NCBI GenBank assembly: GCA_029882975.1 | Contig: JAOUJW010000004.1 | Location: 167,161 to 231,160 of the forward strand | Length of the DNA: 64,000 nucleotides | Reading direction: 5' to 3' | Source of the DNA: Gammaproteobacteria bacterium | GTDB taxonomy: Bacteria; Pseudomonadota; Gammaproteobacteria; SZUA-152 | In this document: positions 46,737 to 56,629 of the stretch, piece after piece | Layout: each line of letters starts with the position of its first letter | Position numbering within the stretch: the stretch's first letter is position 1 | Position numbers and translations under genes: made by a program | The notes under the pieces: model-generated | Seen by the model: the letters and a program-made list of their open reading frames with translations, nothing else | The model's database searches: none | What the model was told of the DNA's origin: nothing

Positions 46737-47534
46737 ATGATTGGAGTGATCACAAGGATGTGTGAACGAAAAACAAAATTGCAGCTGAAGCTTGGAGTCA
46801 AACTTTCGGTGTTGCTTCTGTGCTTCTTTGCCACTTCGCTTGCACAGGCTCAAGACCTGGGCGTACCTGCTTTGTCAGTAACCACCTCCGGAAAAGGCGA
46901 GCAGACTTATACGCTGACATTGCAAGTACTGGCCGTGATGACCGCGTTGACGTTGCTGCCGGCCGCCTTAATGATGCTTACCTCCTTTACTCGCATAATT
47001 ATTGTTCTGGCAATTGTGCGCCAAGCAGTAGGGTTACCGCAGGCACCATCCGGACAGGTTTTAATTGGATTGTCGTTGTTCCTGACTTTTTTTGTGATGG
47101 CGCCGGTATTTGATCGGGTGTATGCCGAAGCGGTACAACCCTATTTGGATAAGAAATTGGAGTTGGTGCCTGCACTGGAAGCTGCAGGAAAACCGTTTCG
47201 TGAGTTTATGATGAATCAGACTCGGGACGCGGATATGAGTATGTTTCTGAATATATCCGGAAAGTCGGGCGTAGATAGTACCAAAGATATTGGTTTTACC
47301 ACGCTCATACCCGCCTTTGTTACCAGTGAATTGAAAACCGCCTATCAGATTGGCTTCATGATTTTTATTCCGTTTCTGGTTATCGATCTAGTGGTTGCCA
47401 GTGTGCTCATGGCTATGGGGATGATGATGCTGTCGCCCATGATTATTTCGCTACCGTTCAAAATCATGTTGTTTGTTCTAGTGGACGGTTGGGCTTTGAT
47501 CATGGGTACCCTGGCCTCCAGTTTCTACGTGTAA
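46737..47534 (+). CDS. fliP: Flagellar export-gate protein FliP
   Basis: 265 residues with a signal peptide (cleavage near AQAQ, residue 34) and four membrane helices. The conserved core LTSFTRIIIVLAIVRQAVGLPQAPSGQVLIGLSLFLTFF and the C-terminal MGMMMLSPMIISLPFKIMLFVLVDGW are intact. Five FliP subunits form the gate with FliQ and FliR. It lies 2 bp after fliO. Confidence 0.97.
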   Translation: MIGVITRMCERKTKLQLKLGVKLSVLLLCFFATSLAQAQDLGVPALSVTTSGKGEQTYTLTLQVLAVMTALTLLPAALMMLTSFTRIIIVLAIVRQAVGLPQAPSGQVLIGLSLFLTFFVMAPVFDRVYAEAVQPYLDKKLELVPALEAAGKPFREFMMNQTRDADMSMFLNISGKSGVDSTKDIGFTTLIPAFVTSELKTAYQIGFMIFIPFLVIDLVVASVLMAMGMMMLSPMIISLPFKIMLFVLVDGWALIMGTLASSFYV

Positions 47535-47550
47535 GCGGGAGTAATTAGCC

Positions 47551-47820
47551 ATGACCCCGGAATTCGTTATTACCCTGGCACAGCAAGCTGTCAAGTTGGC
47601 GTTGATACTAACCAGTACGATTCTTTTACCGGCCCTGGCGGTGGGTTTGATCGTCAGTATGTTTCAAGCGGCCACTCAAATCAACGAACAAACACTTAGT
47701 TTCATTCCGAAATTGATGATCACTTTTATCACCTTAATCATTGCAGGCCCCTGGATGTTGCAACTGGTGGTGGAGTTTTCTCGCGGAATGATTGATTCCA
47801 TTCCCGGCGTGTTGGGCTGA
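47551..47820 (+). CDS. fliQ: Flagellar export-gate protein FliQ
   Basis: 89 residues, two membrane helices, with the family segment VGLIVSMFQAATQINEQTLSFIPK. It packs around the FliP-FliR gate. Normal length; spaced 16 bp after fliP. Confidence 0.96.
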   Translation: MTPEFVITLAQQAVKLALILTSTILLPALAVGLIVSMFQAATQINEQTLSFIPKLMITFITLIIAGPWMLQLVVEFSRGMIDSIPGVLG

Positions 47821-47844
47821 GGACTTCATGGGTGGATTTTGCTG

Positions 47845-48615
47845 ATGTTGCTAAGTGGAGAGATGCTCGGGTCCTGGGTTGGTTCCTATATGTGGACTCT
47901 GATTCGTATCACGGCCTTGATTACAGCTGCACCGGTACTGGGTTCACGGACCATTCCCGTTAAAGTCAAACTGAGTATAGCGATTGCGCTGACCTTGGTG
48001 TTGGTGCCGGTTATACCCAAGGCTCCGGCGATAGATCCATTAAGCGGAATGGCTCTGTTCGTTACATTGCATCAAGTATTGATCGGCATAGCGATGGGGT
48101 TTGCTTTGCAGTTGGTGTTTGCCATGTTTGTGGTCGGTGGTCAAATCATTGCTTATCAGATGGGTTTGGGATTTTCTCAAATGGTAGATCCTCAATCGGG
48201 AATGCAGGTTCCTGTCGTGAGCCAGTTTTACATCATTGTGTTGACGCTGGTGTTTTTTAGTTTTGATGGTCATTTGGCGCTGGTCCAGGTTCTGGCCGAT
48301 AGTTTCGTCAGTATGCCCCTGGGTACCAGCGGCTTGAACAGTGACAGTTATTGGGCATTGATTCACTGGAGCGCTCAAATGTATTCCGGGGCCATGCAAA
48401 TAGCGCTGCCTGCTATTGCATCCATATTGCTAATCAATTTGACGTTTGGGGTGGTGACGCGCTCAGCGCCCCAATTCAATATCTTTTCCATCGGTTTTCC
48501 TATAACTATCATGATGGGATTTTTTGTCATCATGATGACTTTAAGTACGGTTGTGTCACATATCAATACCTACTTAGAGTCTGCCTTTGCATTGATGCGG
48601 GCTTTGGTGAGCTAG
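47845..48615 (+). CDS. fliR: Flagellar export-gate protein FliR
   Basis: 256 residues from the ATG at 47845, eight bases after GGTGGA; a TTG at 47839 is in frame but too close to that site. Six or so membrane helices, with RTIPVKVKLSIAIALTLVL and GLGFSQMVDPQSGMQVPVVSQFY as family signatures. It completes the FliPQR gate. Confidence 0.95.
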   Translation: MLLSGEMLGSWVGSYMWTLIRITALITAAPVLGSRTIPVKVKLSIAIALTLVLVPVIPKAPAIDPLSGMALFVTLHQVLIGIAMGFALQLVFAMFVVGGQIIAYQMGLGFSQMVDPQSGMQVPVVSQFYIIVLTLVFFSFDGHLALVQVLADSFVSMPLGTSGLNSDSYWALIHWSAQMYSGAMQIALPAIASILLINLTFGVVTRSAPQFNIFSIGFPITIMMGFFVIMMTLSTVVSHINTYLESAFALMRALVS

Positions 48616-48624
48616 GAGTCATCC

Positions 48625-49758
48625 ATGGCAGAGTCAGGCAGCGGTCAGGAAAAAACCGAAGAACCCAGTTCGCGTAAGCTGCAACAAGCTCGTTCCAAAG
48701 GGCAGGTACCGCGTTCTCGAGAGCTTAATACCGTCATCATGTTACTGGTGGCGGGTGTTGGGTTGTTGCTGGTAGGGCAGAGCATGGTTGCCCGTTTGGC
48801 GGATGTGTTGCGCAGTAACTTTGTTATGGAGCGACAAATACTGTTTGATCCGGGGGTCATGGCAACGCGTTTATGGGATAGTATTCAGGAATCGTTGTTA
48901 ACCATTTCACCTTTGCTGGGCATGTTGTTAATTGCTGCAGTGGTTTCGCCCTTGCTGTTAAGCGGTTGGAATTTCAGCAACGATGCCTTGATTCCGAAGC
49001 TGGAGCGAATGGATCCCATTAAGGGATTAGGACGCATATTCGGCTGGAAAGGGTTGGTGGAGCTGCTCAAGTCATTGGCAAAGTTTGTTATTGTAGCTTC
49101 AGTTGGGTATTTGTTGTTGCAGACCAAATTAGAATCGTTTTTAGGTTTAGGGCAGCAACCGGTTAATCAAGGATTGGCGCAAGCCGGCGAAGAACTCATT
49201 TGGGTGTTTATCCTTCTTAGTAGCACCTTAATAGTAGTCGCATTGGTGGACGTACCGTTTCAAATGTGGGATTACAAACGTCAGCAGAAAATGACCCGGC
49301 AGGAGCTGAAAGATGAGCACAAGGAAACGGAAGGTAATCCCGAATTAAAAAGTAAACAGCGCAGTGTGCAACGTGAAATATCCATGCGACGTATGATGGA
49401 TATGGTGCCGCAAGCTGATGTGGTCATCACCAATCCCACCCATTTCTCCGTCGCTTTGAAATATGATGCCTTAAATATGGCTGCGCCTGTGGTTGTCGCA
49501 CTGGGCGCTGATCTTGTTGCCTTGCAAATTCGACGAGTTGCTACAGCCAATGATGTTCCAATACTGGAATCACCCGTGTTGGCACGGGCGCTGTTTTATC
49601 ATTCCGAGATAAATGAAGAAATCCCGGCGGGTTTGTATTTGGCCGTGGCCCAGGTTCTGGCTTATATCTACCAACTGCGACAGCACCAGGAAAAGGGGGC
49701 AAACAAGCCCAACGCTCTGGATGATTTACCGATACCCGATGAATTCAGGACGGATTAG
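48625..49758 (+). CDS. flhB: Flagellar export specificity-switch protein FlhB
   Basis: 377 residues. The N-terminus (SGQEKTEEPSSRKLQQARSKGQVPRS) is typical, four membrane helices follow, and the cytoplasmic domain carries the autocleavage motif NPTH at Asn270. After cleavage and FliK action it switches export from hook to filament substrates. Ends 2 bp before flhA. Confidence 0.97.
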   Translation: MAESGSGQEKTEEPSSRKLQQARSKGQVPRSRELNTVIMLLVAGVGLLLVGQSMVARLADVLRSNFVMERQILFDPGVMATRLWDSIQESLLTISPLLGMLLIAAVVSPLLLSGWNFSNDALIPKLERMDPIKGLGRIFGWKGLVELLKSLAKFVIVASVGYLLLQTKLESFLGLGQQPVNQGLAQAGEELIWVFILLSSTLIVVALVDVPFQMWDYKRQQKMTRQELKDEHKETEGNPELKSKQRSVQREISMRRMMDMVPQADVVITNPTHFSVALKYDALNMAAPVVVALGADLVALQIRRVATANDVPILESPVLARALFYHSEINEEIPAGLYLAVAQVLAYIYQLRQHQEKGANKPNALDDLPIPDEFRTD

Positions 49759-49760
49759 CC

Positions 49761-51824
49761 ATGATACCAGCCATACGCCACTTTCTACAAAACGGTTTAG
49801 GTACGCCCATATTGGTGATTGTCATATTGGCCATGATGGTGGTTCCTTTGCCCGCGTTCTTGCTGGATATATTGTTCTCTTTCAATATTTCCCTGGCTTT
49901 GGTGATATTGCTGGCTGGTGTATATGTGCAGCGACCACTGCAGTTCGCTGTGTTTCCCACTGTTTTATTGTTGGCTACGTTGTTGAGATTGAGCTTAAAC
50001 ATCGCTTCTACTCGGGTGGTATTGTTGGAAGGCCACACCGGCACAGACGCAGCCGGCAAAGTGATTCAGGCGTTTGGCGAGTTTGTTGTGGGCGGAAACA
50101 CAGCCGTCGGCTTGGTGATATTTATGATTTTGGTCATTATTAATTTTGTGGTGGTGACCAAAGGAGCTACCCGTGTGGCAGAGGTCAGTGCGCGATTTAC
50201 CCTGGATTCCATGCCGGGTAAGCAAATGGCCATAGACGCTGACTTGAATGCAGGAACCATATCCCAGGAAGAAGCCAAGGAAAGACGAGACGAAGTCGCT
50301 CAGGAGGCGGATTTTTACGGTTCCATGGATGGTGCGGGAAAATTTGTTCGAGGAGATGCGGTAGCCGGCATACTTATTTTGATCATCACGGTCATCGGTG
50401 GTCTGGGGGTGGGGATTCTGCAACACGGCCTGGATTTCAGTGACGCCATTCAAAAATACACCTTACTGACCATTGGGGATGGTCTGGTGGCGCAAATACC
50501 CTCTTTACTTTTATCCACGGCAGCAGGTCTGATGGTGACGCGAGTGTCCTCTTCGCAGGATATGAGCGCCCAAGTCGTCAGTCAGTTGTTTGACAATCCT
50601 AAAGCCTTAGCGGTTACCGCGGCGATTCTGGGTACGATGGGTCTGATTCCGGGTATGCCAAATCTGGCTTTCCTAGTGTTATCAGGGGCTTGTGGATACG
50701 GGGCTTATTGGCGCAGTCGCAGACAACTGCAGCAGGCGGAGTTACCCGAGAGGGCTGCTCCGGTAGAAGCTCCACAAGAGCCAAAAGAACTCAGTTGGGA
50801 TGATGTGACGCCCGTCGACTTAATTGGGCTGGAAGTAGGGTATCGTTTGATTCCTCTGGTGGATAAAAACCAGGGTGGGCAACTCATGACTCGAATCAAA
50901 GGTGTACGCAAAAAACTATCACAGGAATTGGGTTTTCTCATCCCACCGGTGCACATCCGAGACAATTTGGATTTGGCACCCAATCAGTACCGAATCACTC
51001 TCATGGGGGCCAACATTGGCGAATCAGAATTACATCCGGATAGGGATATGGCCATTAATCCGGGACAAACTTTTGGGGTGGTGCAGGGAATAGCCAGTCG
51101 CGATCCTGCATTTGGTCTGGAAGCGGTATGGGTGGAAGCAAGTCAAAAAGAGCAGGCACAAAGCCTAGGTTATACCGTCGTCGACGCCAGTACGGTGGCT
51201 GCTACCCACCTGAGTCAGTTGTTGCAAACTCACGCGGATGAACTACTCGGCCATGAGGAAGTGCAGCACCTATTGAACAATTTGACCAAGTTCGCGCCCA
51301 AGCTGGTTGAAGATCTAGTGCCAAAAGTTTTACCCCTGGGCGTGGTTGTAAAAGTCATGCAAAACCTTCTTGCAGAAGGTGTTTCCATTCGGGATATCCG
51401 CACCATAGCCGAAACCCTGGCGGAGTATGCTCCAGCCAGTCAAGACGCTGGCATGCTTACGGCTGCTGTGCGGGTTGCTTTGGGGCGGAGTATCGTGCAA
51501 CAGGTGGCGGGTACGGGAGAATTGGGCGTGATGACCCTGGCTCCCAATTTGGAACACATATTGCATCAGAGCGTTTCAGGTGGAGCTGATAGTACACCGA
51601 GTTTGGAACCAGGATTAGCGGATAATCTAATTAAGTCACTGGCAGAACAGTCCCAAAGACAGGAAGCCTCTGGTCACACACCCGTATTACTTGTAGCAGC
51701 TTCCATACGAGCAATGTTAGCACGGTTTGTTCGTCACAGCATTCCTAATTTGCGCGTGTTGGCTTTCAACGAAATACCGGATAACAAGCAGATTAAAATT
51801 ACGGCGACGGTCGGTGCAATGTAA
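49761..51824 (+). CDS. flhA: Flagellar export protein FlhA
   Basis: 687 residues: eight membrane helices in the first 320, with the FHIPEP-type loop (ATRVAEVSARFTLDSMPGKQMAIDADLNAG), and a C-terminal cytoplasmic domain with SD1-SD4 that forms the nonamer ring binding chaperone-substrate complexes. The injectisome homologue is excluded by the fliP-Q-R/flhB/flhF context. Confidence 0.97.
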   Translation: MIPAIRHFLQNGLGTPILVIVILAMMVVPLPAFLLDILFSFNISLALVILLAGVYVQRPLQFAVFPTVLLLATLLRLSLNIASTRVVLLEGHTGTDAAGKVIQAFGEFVVGGNTAVGLVIFMILVIINFVVVTKGATRVAEVSARFTLDSMPGKQMAIDADLNAGTISQEEAKERRDEVAQEADFYGSMDGAGKFVRGDAVAGILILIITVIGGLGVGILQHGLDFSDAIQKYTLLTIGDGLVAQIPSLLLSTAAGLMVTRVSSSQDMSAQVVSQLFDNPKALAVTAAILGTMGLIPGMPNLAFLVLSGACGYGAYWRSRRQLQQAELPERAAPVEAPQEPKELSWDDVTPVDLIGLEVGYRLIPLVDKNQGGQLMTRIKGVRKKLSQELGFLIPPVHIRDNLDLAPNQYRITLMGANIGESELHPDRDMAINPGQTFGVVQGIASRDPAFGLEAVWVEASQKEQAQSLGYTVVDASTVAATHLSQLLQTHADELLGHEEVQHLLNNLTKFAPKLVEDLVPKVLPLGVVVKVMQNLLAEGVSIRDIRTIAETLAEYAPASQDAGMLTAAVRVALGRSIVQQVAGTGELGVMTLAPNLEHILHQSVSGGADSTPSLEPGLADNLIKSLAEQSQRQEASGHTPVLLVAASIRAMLARFVRHSIPNLRVLAFNEIPDNKQIKITATVGAM

Positions 51825-51882
51825 TGTGGTTAGATTCCATTAATGCTTGCAGGCTGAAAAGACTCCGGTCTGAGGTGTGAAC

Positions 51883-53745
51883 ATGAAGATAAAACGCTTT
51901 TTTTCTCAAGATATGAGAAGCGCCATACGCATGGTTCGGGACGAGCTTGGCCCGGATGCGGTGATTCTATCTAACAACAAAGTCAGCGGTGGCATAGAAG
52001 TGGTCGCAGCGATAGACTACGATGAATCCCTGTTTGACACCGACAACGTTTATGAGACTCAGGTGGGAGCACAAGCGTCTGAGTCCAGTGAATCCGTGGA
52101 AGCTGTGCAGTTTGATTTGCATCAGCCACAATCACCAGAAGCGTCTAAAGCTAAATCGCCGTCGGCGCGGCCACAGCAAACGATTCCGACTGCATCACGT
52201 GTGCAAAAAAGCATACCGGAACCACCTGTATCGCCAGTAGCGGCTTCCAAGCAACAAGCCCCCAGAATACAAGAGCCCAGAATACAGGAACCCAGAATAC
52301 AGGAACCCAGAATACAGGAACCCAGAATACAGGAGAGCGCTCCTGAGTTCGTCTATGACGATGAGGAATATGATTCGGAGTTTGAAACCGACGAGGAAAA
52401 CTGGGCCTACGATTTAATAAATCCCTCGGTGAATCATTTACAACAAAACAGGCGTCCACAAAACAAAATTGATGATGCTTTCAAACCAGCGGGAGGACAG
52501 TCACGGTCGCCCTATCTGAAATACAAAATTGGTGATAACTCCACAATGGAAGACTGGCCGGTATCGGTAGAGAACGATTCTTTGGACATGCCTATCATTG
52601 ATGCGGAATCTTTTTCCAATTTTATATCTGAAGCGAAACCCAAATCCAAACACTTTCGCAGCAGTCCGCCAAGGCCGATTACGGATCGACTGAAAAGTAG
52701 AGCGGCCGAAAGCCTGGAACAAAATCCCAGGCCCGTGCGTGAGAACGCAATACCGACTCCGAATCAGTCGATTCGTCCAGGTCTAAGCGAAAGCAACAGC
52801 ATTCCCGAATTAACGGCTTTTGGTACGGAGAAAGCTGGATTTCAGTCAAGCCACGGTCAGGCCAATCCAGACCGGCATGGCGTCTCCGGTGGTATAGCCA
52901 AACCCGGCGGTACCAGTATTCAAGCCAGAGTCACCCGTCAGTTAACGGAAATGGAAGTGAGTCAACCGATCATTGACCAAGTAGTCGGTTCCATCGCACC
53001 GGACGCGGATTTCCATGGTGCTTGGCAAGCGGCATTATCGACTTTCGCTCGTTTGATTCCCATTAGTGACGATGACTTGGTGGCGCAGGGTGGAATCGTC
53101 GCGTTGGTCGGGTCTACTGGCGTAGGTAAAACTACGACCATTGCCAAGTTGGCCGCGCGTTATGCTTTACGTCACGGTCGGGAGAATGTGGCATTGATCA
53201 CCACGGATAACTACCGAATAGGTGCATTAGAGCAGTTGAGAACCTACGGCAAGATATTGGGGATACCCGTAAAGATTGCCAATAACAAACGCCAGATGGA
53301 AGAGAATCTGCGCCAAATTGCACACAAGAAATTTGTTTTGATAGATACAGCAGGGATGAGTCAGAGAGATTCGCGCTTGATGGAACAGTTTTCCCTAATT
53401 AAGGATTGTGTTTCTAATGTAAAAAATTACCTGGTCATGTCTACGACCACACAAGGTGCTGCGTTGGATGAGATTATTCGTACTTTTAGCAATATTAATA
53501 TTACCGGTACCATTCTTACTAAGGTGGATGAAACCACAAATTTAGGTTGTGCGTTATCCGTGGTTTCCAAGCACAAGCTACCGGTGACTTATATCAGCGA
53601 CGGTCAAAAAGTACCTGAAGACCTGCATTTGGCCAGAGCGCACATGCTGATTAACCGCGCCCTGGTTATCGCGCGCAAAATGCATCAGGCGCGAGTGGCG
53701 CAGGAAAACACGCTGGGCGGTGGCAACAACTATGCTAGTGCGTAA
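51883..53745 (+). CDS. flhF: Signal-recognition-type GTPase FlhF (polar flagellum placement)
   Basis: 620 residues from the ATG at 51883, with GAGGTG about six bases upstream; a GTG at 51877 overlaps that site. A B domain (1-60, KRFFSQDMRSAIRMVRDELGPDAVILSNN) is followed by an unusually long disordered linker (about 60-330) that includes five PRIQE repeats, then the NG GTPase with GSTGVGKTTTIAKLA, LIDTAGM and TKVDE. FlhF sets the polar position of the flagellum, antagonised by FlhG. FlhF is usually about 400-500 residues, so the linker accounts for the excess. Confidence 0.95.
   Translation: MKIKRFFSQDMRSAIRMVRDELGPDAVILSNNKVSGGIEVVAAIDYDESLFDTDNVYETQVGAQASESSESVEAVQFDLHQPQSPEASKAKSPSARPQQTIPTASRVQKSIPEPPVSPVAASKQQAPRIQEPRIQEPRIQEPRIQEPRIQESAPEFVYDDEEYDSEFETDEENWAYDLINPSVNHLQQNRRPQNKIDDAFKPAGGQSRSPYLKYKIGDNSTMEDWPVSVENDSLDMPIIDAESFSNFISEAKPKSKHFRSSPPRPITDRLKSRAAESLEQNPRPVRENAIPTPNQSIRPGLSESNSIPELTAFGTEKAGFQSSHGQANPDRHGVSGGIAKPGGTSIQARVTRQLTEMEVSQPIIDQVVGSIAPDADFHGAWQAALSTFARLIPISDDDLVAQGGIVALVGSTGVGKTTTIAKLAARYALRHGRENVALITTDNYRIGALEQLRTYGKILGIPVKIANNKRQMEENLRQIAHKKFVLIDTAGMSQRDSRLMEQFSLIKDCVSNVKNYLVMSTTTQGAALDEIIRTFSNINITGTILTKVDETTNLGCALSVVSKHKLPVTYISDGQKVPEDLHLARAHMLINRALVIARKMHQARVAQENTLGGGNNYASA
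52261..52335 (+). repeat. Five tandem 15-bp units inside flhF
   Basis: CCCAGAATACAGGAA-type units (first copy ends AAGAG, last ends GGAG) encode Pro-Arg-Ile-Gln-Glu five times at FlhF residues 127-151. Near-identity at DNA level suggests recent expansion by slippage. Confidence 0.95.
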
Positions 53746-54616
53746 CTTGATAGATCAGGCAACCGGTTTAAGACGTATGTCATATCACAATCCGGTCAGA
53801 GTTATCGCCATCACCAGTGGAAAAGGGGGAGTTGGAAAAACCAATGTTTCCGTTAACCTGGGTATCGGTTTGGCGAGAATGGGACGCGAAGTCATGCTCA
53901 TGGATGCGGATTTGGGTCTAGCTAATGTGGACGTAATGTTGGGATTGCACGGCAAGTACAATTTGTCCCATGTTATAAAAGGCGAAAAATCATTGGATCA
54001 AATAGCGATACGAGGTCCGGAAAATTTACGCATTATTCCGGCAGCTTCCGGCTTACAGGCCATGGCAGAATTAGGACCGCTGCAACACGGTACCTTGATT
54101 CGAGCTTTCAGCGAGATGACCAGCTCTCCTGATGTGTTGTTAATTGATACCGCAGCCGGAATCTCGGACAGTGTGGTGAGTTATGCCAAAGCGTCTCAGG
54201 AGGTAGTGGTGGTTATTTGTGATGAACCCACATCGATTACCGACGCGTATGCGTTGATTAAGTTGTTAAACCGGGATTATGGAATCCACCGATTTCGCAT
54301 TTTGGCCAATATGGTCGAAAGTATTCAAAACGGCAGGGAGCTGTATCAAAAGTTTGTAGCAGTTACGGATCGGTTTCTGGATGTGTCCCTGGATTTTATG
54401 GGTATGGTTCCACACGACGAAATGCTCAAAAAAGCCGTACAGAGACAAAGAGCTGTTTCAGACGCCTACCCGCGTAGCAAGTCTTCATTAGCATTTAAAA
54501 AATTAGCCCAAAAAGCCGATGCTTGGCCTTTATCCGGAAACGCCGGTGGCCGTATCGAGTTTTTCGTAGAAAAACTCATATTGGCTAGTCGGCGAGAAAC
54601 AGGAGTTGCGATATGA
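53732..54616 (+). CDS. flhG: MinD-like ATPase FlhG/FleN (flagellar number control)
   Basis: 294 residues from the ATG at 53732, overlapping the flhF end by 14 bp; a GTG at 53720 would add four residues. Deviant Walker A SGKGGVGKTN, DADLGLANVDVMLG and IDTAAGISDSV are intact, with a C-terminal basic and amphipathic region that may bind membrane. In polar flagellates FlhG restrains FlhF and FleQ to keep one flagellum. Confidence 0.95.
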   Translation: MLVRNLIDQATGLRRMSYHNPVRVIAITSGKGGVGKTNVSVNLGIGLARMGREVMLMDADLGLANVDVMLGLHGKYNLSHVIKGEKSLDQIAIRGPENLRIIPAASGLQAMAELGPLQHGTLIRAFSEMTSSPDVLLIDTAAGISDSVVSYAKASQEVVVVICDEPTSITDAYALIKLLNRDYGIHRFRILANMVESIQNGRELYQKFVAVTDRFLDVSLDFMGMVPHDEMLKKAVQRQRAVSDAYPRSKSSLAFKKLAQKADAWPLSGNAGGRIEFFVEKLILASRRETGVAI

Positions 54617-55347
54617 ATGGTATGGCCATTTACGCTGAAACCCATAAAACAGATGTGAGCGACAATGAACAAATCGAGACGTACACACCGCTCGTGAAAA
54701 GAATTGCCTACCATCTGATGTCTCGGTTACCGCCCAGCGTACAGCAAGACGATTTGATCCAGGCAGGTCTAATAGGATTACTGGAAGCATTGAGAAATTA
54801 TGACGCAAGTCAAGGAGCCAGCTTTCAGACCTATGCGCGTATTCGTATCAGGGGCGCTATGCTCGATGAAATTCGTAAGAATGATTGGGCACCCCGATCA
54901 GTGCATCGCAAGGCCAGGATGGTAGCGGAAGTGGTTCGCGAAATTGAAAACAATACCGGTCGAGATGCCAGAGATGTGGAAATTGCCAAAGCCCTAAACA
55001 TGTCACTGGACGATTATCACCAACTGTTACAGGATGCCAGCGGGCACAGGGTATTTAGTTACGAAGAATTGGATGTAGAGTCTCAAGGCGGAGTGGCTGG
55101 AATTTCGGAGCGAGACCGGGGTCCTTTGGACGGACTGCAAAATGAAGATTTTAAAAAGGGACTGGCAGATGCCATCGCCGGGCTACCGGAACGGGAAAGA
55201 ATGGTTATGTCACTTTATTACGATGAAGAGCTAAATTTACGGGAGATTGGTGCCGTTATAGGGGTAAGCGAATCCAGAGTTTGCCAGATACACAGCCAGG
55301 CGGTAATTCGGTTACAGTCCCGCATGGCTCACTGGGTCGGCAAATAG
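54613..55347 (+). CDS. fliA: RNA polymerase sigma factor FliA (sigma-28)
   Basis: 244 residues: sigma region 2 (DDLIQAGLIGLLEALRNYD, FQTYARIRIRGAMLDEIRKNDWAPRS), region 3 and region 4 with HTH LREIGAVIGVSESRVCQIHSQAV. It drives late flagellar and chemotaxis genes and is held by FlgM. The start overlaps the flhG stop (ATGA). Its likely targets in this window include the promoter at 34043. Confidence 0.97.
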   Translation: MNGMAIYAETHKTDVSDNEQIETYTPLVKRIAYHLMSRLPPSVQQDDLIQAGLIGLLEALRNYDASQGASFQTYARIRIRGAMLDEIRKNDWAPRSVHRKARMVAEVVREIENNTGRDARDVEIAKALNMSLDDYHQLLQDASGHRVFSYEELDVESQGGVAGISERDRGPLDGLQNEDFKKGLADAIAGLPERERMVMSLYYDEELNLREIGAVIGVSESRVCQIHSQAVIRLQSRMAHWVGK

Positions 55348-55421
55348 GGAGGCGCTGAGTTACAGTAATTCAATGGCTTAAAAGTTTTATCCTATCGTAC
55401 GGAAACGGGCTGGAGGTAGTT

Positions 55422-55811
55422 TTGGACAAGAATATGAAAATCCTCATTGTGGATGATTTTTCCACTATGCGTCGGATAATCAAAAACTTACTTAGGGATC
55501 TGGGATTCAACAACACATCCGAGGCGGATGACGGTGCTACGGCTTTACCTATGTTAAAAGCCGGAGACTTTGATTTCCTGGTAACGGACTGGAATATGCC
55601 TGGTATGCAAGGGATTGATCTTCTAAAAGCCGTTCGTGCTGACGCAAAGTTGGCGAACTTACCGGTATTAATGGTGACGGCGGAATCCAAACGTGAACAA
55701 ATTGTAGAAGCTGCGCAAGCGGGTGTGAATGGTTACATTGTTAAACCTTTCACCGCGCAAACTTTGAAAGAAAAAATTGACAAAATCTGGGAACGAATCG
55801 AAGCTGCCTGA
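55422..55811 (+). CDS. cheY: Flagellar response regulator CheY, second module
   Basis: 129 residues from a TTG at 55422, with GGAGG five bases upstream; the ATG at 55434 is too far from that site. Phospho-acceptor Asp56 (TDWNMPG), Asp11/Asp12, Thr and Lys of the switch are present. [24 protein letters not shown] is almost invariant in gammaproteobacterial flagellar CheY. It binds FliM to reverse the motor. No convincing sigma-28 promoter was seen in the 74 bp before it. Confidence 0.95.
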   Translation: MDKNMKILIVDDFSTMRRIIKNLLRDLGFNNTSEADDGATALPMLKAGDFDFLVTDWNMPGMQGIDLLKAVRADAKLANLPVLMVTAESKREQIVEAAQAGVNGYIVKPFTAQTLKEKIDKIWERIEAA

Positions 55812-55851
55812 GGATTCGTGTTAATGCGACCAAGGGAGCCGGGGAATATTA

Positions 55852-56601
55852 ATGGAACATGCGGACGATAGATCCAAGCAGGTCCTTGATCAAGCAGAAC
55901 AGCTGATCATGGAAATGCAAGAGGGTAATGAAGAGAAAACCGCGCAAGTGCTGGCGCAGTTGGGATCCATAAGAGAATCCTTACTGTATCAGGAAGTAGG
56001 GAAGATGACTCGGCAACTGCATAATAGCTTACAGGGATTTCGTGAGGATGCACGCCTGGACAGTATGACAGCGCAAGATATTCCCGATGCCCGGCAACGT
56101 TTGCTGCACGTGATTGAATTAACTCAAAAGTCAGCGGATCAAACGCTTTCAGCTGTTGAAAACAGTATGCCTTTGGCCGAGTCTATTGCGACAGAGGCGG
56201 GGGAACTGAGTAGTGCCTGGAAAAAATTTAAACGACGAGAATTGTCTGTAGATCAGTTTCGCGAGTTGAGCTCAACCATTGAAAAGTTCCTTGGAGATAT
56301 TGAAACTGACGCTGGTGCTATGAAACAAAATTTGAATCAAGTACTCATGGCTCAGGAATTTCAGGATTTAACCAGTCAGATACTCAAGAAAGTAATCGAC
56401 TTGGTGGAAGAGGTAGAAGGAAATCTGGTGGAGCTGATGCGTCTTACCGGTGGTATGTTCGGTAAACCGGAATCAGCGGACGAGGGCTCGGTCTCGGCAA
56501 TTGAGGCGGAAGGACCCTATGTGCCCGGTACAAAAGCAGTTTCGGAAAATGTCTCCAGCCAGGATGAAGTGGATGATTTGCTTTCCAGTTTAGGATTTTA
56601 A
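55852..56601 (+). CDS. cheZ: CheY-phosphate phosphatase CheZ
   Basis: 249 residues, mainly helical. The active-site helix AQEFQDLTSQILKK carries Asp172 and Gln176, the catalytic pair. The C-terminal peptide DEVDDLLSSLGF docks on CheY. It is specific to the second, motor-linked module; the first module has none. Confidence 0.94.
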   Translation: MEHADDRSKQVLDQAEQLIMEMQEGNEEKTAQVLAQLGSIRESLLYQEVGKMTRQLHNSLQGFREDARLDSMTAQDIPDARQRLLHVIELTQKSADQTLSAVENSMPLAESIATEAGELSSAWKKFKRRELSVDQFRELSSTIEKFLGDIETDAGAMKQNLNQVLMAQEFQDLTSQILKKVIDLVEEVEGNLVELMRLTGGMFGKPESADEGSVSAIEAEGPYVPGTKAVSENVSSQDEVDDLLSSLGF

Positions 56602-56629
56602 CTAATAGAGTCAGTGGCAGCGATCAATT

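Noticed and set aside
44250..51824. Non-flagellar type III secretion system
   Set aside because: fliL, fliM, fliN, fliO, flhF, flhG and fliA in the same run identify it as flagellar.
55391..55398. Alternative -10 box for cheY reading CCTATCGT
   Set aside because: Wrong distance from the TAAA element and poor match.
55379..55405. Sigma-28 promoter before the second cheY
   Set aside because: TAAA is present but the element 15 bp downstream, TACGGAAA, matches the -10 consensus at only 4 of 8 positions, without the GCCGAT core.
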